DNA from: Obelidium mucronatum
Taxonomy: Eukaryota > Chytridiomycota > Chytridiomycetes > Chytridiales > Chytriomycetaceae
DNA: 15,031 nt
Direction: 5' to 3'
NCBI GenBank assembly: GCA_025765595.1
Contig: JAIVFH010000546.1
Coordinates: 1-15,031 of the forward strand
This document shows positions 1 through 7,700 of the stretch, in pieces. The translations under genes were made by a program, and so were the position numbers. The notes below the pieces were generated by a model. The model was given only the letters and a program-made list of their open reading frames with translations, ran no database searches and was not told the origin of the DNA. Each line of letters starts with the position of its first letter. Positions within the stretch are counted from its first letter, which is position 1.

Positions 1-80
1 TCCTCCTGCTTCGTTTACTGCTGCTCAAACACCGTTGTAAGAAGCCATATTTTGTCTTTGTTATTATTCTAATTGTGTGG

Positions 81-91
81 GCGAGTCACGT
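81..91 (+). promoter_or_regulatory. Copy 1 of shared motif GCGAGTCACGT(G)
   Basis: The 11 bases GCGAGTCACGT match the full 12-bp motif found at 4535-4546 and, inverted, at 906-917; here the 12th base is T. The motif overlaps a GAGTCA half (bZIP/GCN4-like) and most of a CACGTG E-box. It lies 6 bp before the ATG of the fragment at 97. If an exon begins at 86, this copy would instead straddle a splice site. Confidence 0.4.
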
Positions 92-345
92 TTCAAATGG
101 CCAACGTCGCCTTCTTTGTGCAGCACGGAAGCCAGCGCCTGATCGAGACGCACTTCGACGCACTCTCGTCCGCTGACTGACGTTGCCAATGCGACTGCTG
201 AAGCGCTCGCCGCCACCCCGTCCGTCCGCCTCCGCCTACGCTTGCCCGCGGCCGTCGCGCGCGCTGACTCTTGATGTTCATGTTATCGGCGGCGTTGCTG
301 ATCTGCTCTACTCGCAGCAAATCTACGTTGACGAGACGTCCCTAG
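86..345 (+). pseudogene. Frame-broken coding fragment, possibly NTAN1-like
   Basis: Three consecutive coding-looking segments lie in three different frames. The first is open from ATG 97 to TGA 178-180 and starts MANVAFFVQHG. The second is about 176-265 and reads TDVANATAEALAATPS. The third is about 262-345 and reads LTLDVHVIGGVADLLYSQQ. It ends at a possible donor, G|GTATGG, at 346. Each change of frame corresponds to one extra base, the second inside a GCGCGCG run. The spacing of an HFD motif and a hydrophobic VHVIGG strand vaguely resembles N-terminal asparagine amidohydrolase (HxDG, then LEVHLVGG), but I see no catalytic Cys segment. A GTAAGA donor at 37-42 may end an earlier exon. No convincing downstream exon was found. 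It may be a pseudogene, or a real gene with base-call errors. Confidence 0.3.
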
Positions 346-905
346 GTATGGTGCTTGTATTTCGACTGTACCAAAGATGCAGATATTCTGAGCTTAGTAA
401 ACCAACCATCAAAACTGACGCATTTCCAAAAGCAAATTAATTGTACCAAGTTTGTCACTTACATCAAGAACACTATACTGAGACTCTTTTTTTCTTTTTT
501 TTTTTTTTTCTTTTTTTTTGAAGAAACCATGATACAAATTTTTTTGGGGCAACAAAAACTTTCTTCCTCGGATTCAACAATGACGTTCAGCACACACATG
601 TTGAATACCCCCAAGATTGTATGACTCCTCAAAAATACGTTTTGCAACATAAAAAAAACAAAAAAGGTTACGGATAAATTTGGGAGCACTGTCCGACCCC
701 AATGCTGAAATCATCTGCTGTTAGTATTCGCGCACTTGAACAAGCACTTCTGCTTCATATTCGCCATTGTAATGCGAGGGACGGTGCTGACATCCTAGCT
801 TGCTTGCCTGCCTGCCTTTTTTTTTTTTTTTTTTTTTTTTTATAAGAGATTTCGCCCCAGTGGTCATTGTATAAACTCGGCAGAGACAGCTTGCAAGAAA
901 CTGCG
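346..905. other. Non-coding stretch with poly-T tracts
   Basis: I see no supported gene here. Open frames are short and contain homopolymer runs. T-rich tracts lie at about 486-520 (interrupted) and 817-841 (25 T). The second is preceded by a short CTTG/CCTG repeat at about 800-816. The stretch 710-800 on the + strand is open and not obviously low-complexity, but it has no recognisable domain and no flanking splice sites that would join it to anything. Confidence 0.5.
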
Positions 906-936
906 CACGTGACTCGCATGAGTTATTCGAGTCGTG
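906..936. promoter_or_regulatory. Copy 2 of shared motif inside an inverted GACTC/GAGTC cluster
   Basis: CACGTGACTCGC at 906-917 is the exact reverse complement of the 12-mer at 4535-4546. It is followed by GAGT at 920-923 and CGAGTCGTG at 928-936. The outer arms CACG(TG)ACTCG and CGAGTCGTG form an imperfect inverted repeat around ATGAGTTATT-type sequence. Such paired GACTC halves are typical of bZIP-type sites (established knowledge). Which gene it serves is unknown, since no intact gene adjoins it. Confidence 0.4.
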
Positions 937-1136
937 GGAACTTCACCTTCCCCTGTCCAAGATCCCCTTCAAAACAAAATGAAGGTAATTGAACCGCCCC
1001 GTTTCCCCCCATCAACCGTTGAATACTTGTTGTTGAGTGCTCTATCGGTTCTCGATACTGCGGACTCTGGCATGTTTTTTGTTGATAGTCGTTTTGTACC
1101 CATTTCCAGACCGACGTTTCGCGGCGAGGAACCGCA

Positions 1137-1138
<2 letters not shown>

Positions 1139-1183
<45 letters not shown>
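1139..1183. repeat. 45-nt poly-T (poly-A on the minus strand)
   Basis: This is an uninterrupted run of T, the longest homopolymer in the window. On the minus strand it is a poly-A run directly following the bZIP relic at 1184-1716. It could be a retrocopy tail, a nucleosome-excluding poly(dA:dT) tract or a slippage expansion. Its assembled length is probably unreliable. Confidence 0.85.
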
Positions 1184-1184
<1 letters not shown>

Positions 1185-1716
1185 GCGCACTGCAACAACT
1201 CCCCTGGTACCGTTGCGCAATGTCCTGGAATGAAACCACGCAATTGGGAGTTGTCCTCCTTCAAACGCTCAGCCTCGACAAGCGATGCCTCAATTGCACT
1301 GGAGTATCCGGGTCACCAACGCCTCGAGAAATTCAACCCGGCGCTCCAAACGAGCACAATAATTCAGGAGAAATTATTACCAATTTCTTTCAGCAACAGA
1401 AGCCTCCATCGCGCTGGAGTGCCCGGCTACCAACGCCTCAAGAAATTCAACCCGACGCTCCAAACGAACGCAATATTCATCCGACTTCTCAGGCAAATGA
1501 ATAGTTGGGCGAATGCGGGAAATTATCGCCGATTTTTTGGCTTTCACTGGTTGAGGCTTCCAAGCGGGCGCAGGCGCCACTGGGGTTGGGGCTGAACGAG
1601 TGCTGTTCCGGCGCGGGAGCGGGATTCCTAAGAAATTTTTGCAACAGATTGACAGGGGGCTGTTCCGGGCTTTGGTCCCCCAACAATGGCAACATAGGAT
1701 CTGTGGTCAAAGGCTG
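1184..1716 (-). pseudogene. Decayed bZIP-family relic
   Basis: Read on the minus strand, a Pro-rich segment (PLLGDQSPEQPPVNLLQKF, about 1690-1630) changes frame at a CCCC run near 1585. It becomes APAPAWKPQPVKAKKSAI and then EKSDEYCVRLERRVEFLEAL (about 1500-1430). The EKxDEYxxxLERRVEFLE spacing is that of a fungal bZIP junction between basic region and zipper. The basic region itself is degenerate: the invariant Asn and Arg of NRxxQxxFR are absent (IRPTIHLP instead). A second zipper copy follows after two TAA codons. After one more single-base frame change it continues EASLVEAERLKEDNSQLRG, in heptad style, up to the poly-A run. I infer a non-functional DNA-binding relic. Real exons with base-call errors remain possible. 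Confidence 0.45.
1263..1490 (-). repeat. Two-copy 114-bp tandem duplication of a zipper-coding segment
   Basis: The segment around GCGCTCCAAACGAG (about 1341-1354, + strand) recurs as ACGCTCCAAACGAA 114 bp further on. Similarity extends over about 80 bp on the CCAACGCCTC(G/A)AGAAATTCAACCC side. The period is exactly 38 codons, so both copies read RLERRVEFLEALV in one minus-strand frame. Copy 1 has one extra base in GTATCCGG relative to GTGCCCGG in copy 2, which breaks its frame. Stop codons (TAATAA) separate the copies, so they do not form one continuous coding repeat. Confidence 0.7.
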
Positions 1717-2271
1717 AGTAACTGTGTCCTTCCTTGCCAGTAAAATAAAAAGTACCAAGGTTTTGTGTGCAGGGATGACTTGTAAGTGGCACAGTCAAGA
1801 ATAGCAGTCATGTAAAAACACAGAAAGGCTTGTTATACAATGGCAAGGGTGCCTGCATAAAGAATTAGAAGTTGGAGGAAGGTTGTCAGGGGGGTTTGGA
1901 AGCGGGGGTTGGAGCTCAGGGAGTGGAGAATTAATAGAAGAGTGAGAGGAGACGTTGGCTTTTGAAAAAAATATGCTGTCCTATAATCAGGGGTTTTAGA
2001 TTCCCAAATGTTTTATTTGCATGTTTTATTTGTATTCAATGTTGAAGAGAGTCCAATTTTTCACCTGGATTCAATACCACCGCCAATTCAGAGGCTTGGT
2101 CCTGCATTTTGGGAAAATAAAATCATGTGACTCTTTTCCTCTCTCTTTTTCTGTTTGGTCGGTCTTGGTACTCGCTCTGACGACACTGTCACTCCTCTCT
2201 CTCTTGCCTCTCAGGCTACACTATACATTTCATAAAAAAAAAACTCTATAGATATCTTGGAAAAACTTATT
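1717..2271. other. Intergenic stretch, no gene seen
   Basis: Open frames here are short and have no recognisable domain or matching splice sites. A purine-rich patch lies at about 1870-1945 and a CT-rich patch at about 2140-2215. The right part should include the 3' UTR of the minus-strand HROB gene, but I see no canonical AATAAA in its sense direction close to the stop. Confidence 0.5.
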
Positions 2272-4418
2272 CTATTGCGCAAATCGCACCCCTCGATCAG
2301 AAAAGACTGCATGAACATTTCGACTCGTTACATTCACATATACACCACCTTCTCCATCTACACTGAAGACTGATATCTATGAGAAAAAAAGACGGAGAGA
2401 TAAAGAGAGGAGAAAAAGTCAAAAGTTAAAAACCATTTGGCACAAAAACGAATCCACACTATAAAAAGAATAAATACAAACATTCTTCAAATGCAAAACA
2501 CTTCCAGCGGAAACACAAGATGTTTCCTCCGCCTCCTGCCCTCCTCCTCGTTGCTGTTGTTGTTGTCGGATCATATCGTGTTGTTCTTGTTGTTGTTGAG
2601 ACTCAAACAGATCAAACACTGATCCATGTATATTTCCTCGAAGCTCGCCAAACGGATCTAGAAACACAACTGACGCGTCGTGTTCAGTTTGTTTGAGGTC
2701 TTTGATGAGGACAACTAGATCGGGGATTTTGTTTTTCACTTGTGTAATGTAGGTTGGAGTAATTTTGTCGATTGTAGGGAAGGAATCTGTTTTTTTCGGT
2801 GGTGTGAGACAACGAGCGACAGAAAATAATAATAATAATAATAAGACTCACCATATCCCCTGACGCATTGCTTCATCCGAACCCATGGTAGTTTCGAAAA
2901 GTCGGAATTGTTTTGGTTGGTTGTTGTCGGCGGTAGACCATCAAATAAACTGGAATTTCGCTGCCCCAAAATGGAAGAATTATCGCCATCCACCAAGCCA
3001 TATCGTGCCTTCTTATTTGAGTCGGCATTTGAAGAAGAAGAAGAAGAAGAAGAGGGCGTAAAGGTTGGTCCAGTACCTTGCTGCAACTCCTGGTTTAACC
3101 GACTTGGTGAAGTGAACTAATTTTACTCAATTAACCAAAAAACGGTAGTAAAAATGGGGAGTTGGTGTACTCCTACTTGTGGTAGTTCTCCAGCTGGACC
3201 TGGAAGTCTTTTTCCTGGCTTTTTGACTGTTGTGATGGGTTCATTTGCTTGTTGCAGTTCCTGTTCCATGGCTTCCGCAAGGAGAACATCGTCTGAATCA
3301 CTGAATAACCCGTCTTCGGCTGAGTCTTGATTATTGATTGGAGTTAAATTCGTTATGGGTTGTGATGGTATTGATGCGGGCAGGTGACTACTCGTCAGAG
3401 TAGGTGTTGAGACAGCTGGAGTGAAATTCCGAACATTAGCTCCCGGTCCTAGTTGATTGATTTTAAGTGGAAGAGAGCTATTTGATGTTGTCGGAGGAGT
3501 TGGTGTTCTTTGCGGTGGTTGTGGTGGTTGGAACTGAAACTTGAGTAGTTTGCTTTTTGTGTCGAGTGGTTTTGCTGAATTGATGGATTTGGACGGTGCG
3601 GCTACTTTGATGGATTCTGAATGTGGTACTTCCGGAGAAATCGGTTTGGGTATTGGTTGCTGTTTGTGTATTGATTGTGCCTGTGGTTGAGTGGAATAGT
3701 TGTTGTAAACGCGAGGAGTTTGATGTATTTGTCGTTGTTGTTGACTTTGATGTGTTTGCTGTTTCTGTAGACTTTGATGTGTTTGCTGTTCCTGTTGACT
3801 TTGATTCAAGACAGGGCGATTATTCTGTTGATGTGGAATGGTGTGCAGATTGTTGTATTGCTGTGGGTTGAATGGAGATATCGCCGCGTGGTTTTGCCGC
3901 AGTGGATTTTGCGCGATGTGAGTTTGCGCTTTCGCCCGACTGGCAGCGCCCAGATTTGCAAACAGCTTCTTTGTTGTTGTTGTTGTTGTTGTTGTTGTTG
4001 CGGCTGTTTGCGACAGCGCGTCAATGTCCAGACCCAGCAGCGACGCATCGTCGACGCAGCCGAATTCGTCATCATCGTCATCGCCAATGTCTTTGTTGGT
4101 GTTGGTGTTGGCGTTGTTTGCTGTGTTTGAGCTGGCGGCAGTCGCGCTGTTTGCGCTGCTGCTGCGGGCGCTGGCGGCCGGCGCCGTTGCCGCCGCCGGC
4201 GTGGCTTGCGCGCGCGCGTCCGGACGCGGCGCTTGGGCTCCTAGCAGGGCTCCTTGGGCTCCTTGGGCTCCTAGGGCGTTTTGCCCGGCAGGACCCGCCA
4301 GCTGTGCGGGCGTCGACGCCGTCTTGTTGCGCAGGCCCTGGCAGCGGACACAAAGAAGGACAAGAGTTTAATTGTTTAGCGGCGGGCGAGCGACAGAGAG
4401 GGGCTCTACCTTGAACAT
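2272..4418 (-). CDS. HROB: HROB homologue: OB-fold recombination factor that loads MCM8-MCM9
   Basis: I reconstructed five exons in transcription order: 4418-4410, 4337-3177, 3116-2852, 2786-2482 and 2376-2272. The introns are 72, 60, 65 and 105 nt, all GT-AG, with matching phases; the total is 614 residues. The start is ATG 4418-4416 (MFK, then the intron). The N-terminal half is low-complexity: GAQ repeats, poly-Thr, and Gln/Pro-rich segments, with an acidic patch DIGDDDDEF. Near residue 380 is KRLPGPAGELPQ, the (F/L)PGPAG motif characteristic of HROB. The C-terminal OB fold begins at about residue 490 with IPDLVVLIKDL, then ASVVFLDPFGELRGNIHGSV, then SAGSVLHLKN, spliced to ISVFSVDGEGGVYVNVTSRN. 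This is the DUF4539/HROB pattern. Human HROB recruits the MCM8-MCM9 helicase for DNA synthesis during homologous recombination (family knowledge). A Gln-rich insertion sits within the OB fold. The 3-residue first exon is the least certain part. Confidence 0.85.
3971..4000. repeat. (TTG)10 microsatellite inside HROB exon 2
   Basis: Ten perfect TTG units. On the minus strand they are read ACA, giving a Thr run after SQTAA in the disordered N-terminal half of the HROB homologue. The (GAA)n at about 3030-3053 (poly-Ser in exon 3) and the (AAT)n at about 2827-2844 (in intron 3) are similar length-variable sites. Confidence 0.85.
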
Positions 4419-4751
4419 TCGATGGAAAAATAAAATACAAGATCATCCACAGCGACGCGTTTGCCGAAACAACAACCAGCAGTAATTATAAGAATTAAAC
4501 AACTGCTGGATAAACAGGAGGCAGAGCAGTCCAAGCGAGTCACGTGACAGAGATTGTCGCGTTGAGATTGCCCAAAATGTGACAATTTGGAGGGAAAAAG
4601 AATAGTCCAAATCCCACCCTCGCTTTCAGCCAACTGCCGATCAAAACGCCTTCGTCAAACACCTGGAAGCTTCAAACACGTTTAAAAAACCCCCATCCTT
4701 ATAGACATAGACGCTCACTGCAGCATCAACAAAAACATAGACGGCTCAACA
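4419..4751. promoter_or_regulatory. Divergent (shared) promoter region
   Basis: These 333 bp separate the start codons of the minus-strand HROB gene and the plus-strand glycosyltransferase-REJ gene, so both 5' UTRs and promoters must lie here. The region contains the perfect 12-mer GCGAGTCACGTG at 4535-4546, followed by AC, making the E-box palindrome GTCACGTGAC. No clear TATA box is visible in either direction. A repeated CATAGACG lies at about 4703-4712 and 4735-4744, near the presumed start of the + gene. Co-regulation is inference only. Confidence 0.6.
4535..4546 (+). promoter_or_regulatory. Copy 3 of shared motif GCGAGTCACGTG
   Basis: An exact 12-bp match to the reverse complement of 906-917; its first 11 bases match 81-91. 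It contains a full CACGTG E-box overlapping a GAGTCA half site. It lies about 117 bp upstream of the HROB start codon and about 205 bp upstream of the start codon at 4752. Confidence 0.5.
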
Positions 4752-7700
4752 ATGAAAAGTAGGGCAGACTTTGAAGAAAGAGAGCCCCTGTTGTCGCAAG
4801 ATCAAGGCGGCCATGATCGGCATCAAAGCCCTCCTGTCGCAACTACAAAGTGTACGGATATCAAAACAACGAAGAAATGTGTGTTTGCGTCAAAGTTATC
4901 GTTGGCTGCTCTTGGAATGATTGTCGTTGCAACTGCCCTGTGTTTTATTTCGGATTCCAACGGAACTCCCCTCAAATATCATGTAATCCCTTGCAATAGA
5001 TATCTTTATCTGAATACTAAATTCTTTATATCATCGTTCAGCTATTAAATTACTATGACACGCTATTTGGTGGTAGGGATTTTCATAACTCGGATTTTGA
5101 TCGGAAATTAACGCGTCTTGTTTCACAGGTTATGGAAGCGATAACCCCACGTTTGCTTGCTCTGGACACGGAGTAAAAGTATATGGGGATAAATGTCTAT
5201 GTGACCTTGGATATATTGGCAATGATTGTTCAAATCAAAGCCCGAAAAGTAAATTGTTTTTACTTTCAGATGTTCTTCTTGAAAAGACAACTTTACTTAA
5301 CGGCAACAATAGATATTGATACACCTAAGCCCGAAACAATATGTCTTGTAATAGATACTTTTGGTTCACTTGGGTCATCAATAGATGGTCTTGGCCAGGC
5401 CAACTCAGAACTGGCTCTTTCACTGGCGAAAGCCGGATACTCTGTTACTATTCTATATATCGGTCAGCAAAATCCTCAATTCCCATCAGTCGCAAATACG
5501 TATGCCAACAAAGGTGTATTTGTCACGAGGTTAGCCCATAATTCCAACCCTGCCCACTTTTTGAAGTGTAATCTAATTTTACTATCAAATGCTTCATAGG
5601 TTACCGCAAACTGGTTTAGATTACGGCGACAATCAAATCGAATCTACCTCTTACTCCGTCTATCAGTTCATTCTCCAATCAGCATCCAAGTTCAGTCATG
5701 TGTACTTCTCATCTTCAACCGGATCAGGGTACTACACACTGTTGGCTCAGTCTCAGGGACTTCTTTGCTCAAACACGGTCTTTATTAACGGAATGGACAC
5801 GCTTCCCGTTGAAGTCAACGCAAGAATTAACTCTGGTGATGCCGACTTGATGGTTACTGACAAAACCGACCTTAAGCTAGATTACTTTATGAAAAAGTCG
5901 GCTGAACTGGCGGTGAGTTTTTAAAGGAAAAAAAATGAAACTTAAACTTTTTTTTGCTCATAATATTTTTTCTTTTTCCTTTCAGGATATCAATGTCCTT
6001 TCATCCAACACAATCTTCAATGAAATCCTAGCCGCCAACTGGGCCATCAAAAAGGAAAACACGCACGTCCTCAACAAACCCGCACCAAAGTACTCCCTAA
6101 CAAAGGCCACCTCCGAATCTGTCGAAGAGCTCGTGTTTGTTGGATCAATGACAAACGCGGGTGGTCTCAAGGTCTTCTGCGACGCGATTGATGCCCTGAT
6201 TCAAGAAATCCAGGCTGAAAAAATCAAAATCACGTTTGTTGGGTCTTCTGGTAGGATCAACGATATGAAGTCTGAAGAATACATTGAACTGCGCTCCCTA
6301 AACTGGGACGCGTTTGAAGTTGCATGGAGTATTCGTGTTGTTGATGATTTGGAGGAAATTGCAAAGTACGCCAGTGGTAAAGGTCGTTTGGCGGTCTACC
6401 CGGCCTTGAATGACCCTGTTGGAACTCTTGCACAAACTCTGATTCAATCCAAGATTCCAATTGTGTTGTCTGGTAATAGTGCGGCTAAGGAAATTCTTGC
6501 TGCCTCTGATAAATTGAGTATTGTTGTTGATGCTGATGGTGTCAGCTTTGCTGCAAAAATCAAAACCATCTTGAACACTGGTAGGAGAAAAATCTCTGAA
6601 AAGTTGTGCAAAAAAAAACTTAAACGTTGCGGATATTTTTTTTTAGATGTTGCACCATATGCAAAAACCGTGTCGGTTGTCACCGCCTCCAAATGGTTGG
6701 AATTGCTTGAAACCAAGACTCCCAAGACCTGCAACAACGCGTACAGCAAACTCTCAGAACAACCACTCGTTTCTGTGGTTTTGGTCCACCACAACCGCCA
6801 CCACCTCCTCAAGCAAGCCATCGCTGCTTTGGACGCTCAAACTTACAAGAATTTTGAAGTGATCGTTGTCGACGACGGTTCAACTGACCCCATGTCGCTC
6901 GCCTACATTCGCGAACTCTCATGGAAATGGTGGGAAACCAAGGGATGGAAAGTTCTCTTTGAAACAAACAGATACCTTGGTGCTGCTCGTAACACTGGTG
7001 CCAGGGCTGCCGCTGGAAAATACGTTGTCTTCCTTGATGACGATGACTACTCCAAACCACACCACATTGAGACCTTGATTAAAGTTGCCATCAACACTGA
7101 CGCCGACATTGTTACTGGTGGACACGACGTGTTCAACGGCCGCCAAAGACCCAGCTCTGGAATCTCCAACTCCCGCTTCATCCCAACGGGACCCGCCCCG
7201 CTTGTGGGAATGCTGCAAAATGTTTTTGGAGACTCTGCCATGATGGTCCGTCGTGACTACTTTATTGACCTGGGTGGTTTCAGTGAAGACTTTGGGGTTG
7301 GTTTCGAAGACTACGAGTTCCTCGCGAGAGCCGCCATCAAGGGACACAACCTTCAGTCTGTTCCTGAATCCCTTCACTGGTACCGTCACCACGGAAAGAC
7401 CATGTCTACGACTACGAACCTCAAGACCAACCAACTCCGTATGCTCCGTCCATACATTGAAGCAAACCCAACCGCATCCGCGTCCCAAAGAGCCGTATTT
7501 GAACAAGTTCAAAAAGAGTTTTTCGAAAAGTATGGTGTTTCATTCAACGAGAACCCATTCGCAAGAAGAGACAACAGCACCGTCGTTCCAGTTACGCCAT
7601 TGAACCCATACGTGGTATACTGTGACGCTTTTACGGATTCCACTGGTTCTTCTGCGATTGTTGTTACTGAACAACCAGTATGGGTCAACAGTGTCAAGTC

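Noticed and set aside
170..185. Antizyme-like programmed +1 frameshift at GAC-TGA-C (and TCT-TGA-T near 267)
   Set aside because: A stop codon always appears soon after a wrong-frame shift. The comparable breaks in the GT-REJ exon occur far from any stop codon, so indels explain all of them more simply.
923..1264. Open frames spanning the 45-nt homopolymer on both strands
   Set aside because: They are artefacts: the frame is kept open by poly-Lys or poly-Phe codons and different frames are equally open. Only the LKEDNSQLRG part beyond the tract is coding-like.
2021..2251. 76-codon + strand open frame
   Set aside because: No domain, ends in an A run, no splice context. It lies in the presumed 3' flank of HROB.
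2827..3053. CRISPR-like or satellite array at the AAT and GAA repeats
   Set aside because: These are simple trinucleotide microsatellites within an intron and an exon of HROB.
4024..4414. Long + strand open frames across 3774-4414, rich in Leu, Cys or Ala
   Set aside because: They are mirror frames of HROB exon 2, produced by its CAA/CAG and GC-rich codons. They lack any domain.
5935..5985. Translation start at ATG 5935 of the long + strand frame
   Set aside because: The first 17 codons are the T-rich end of the intron 5913-5985. The true reading enters from the upstream exon at 5986, where DINVLSS follows KKSAELA in phase.
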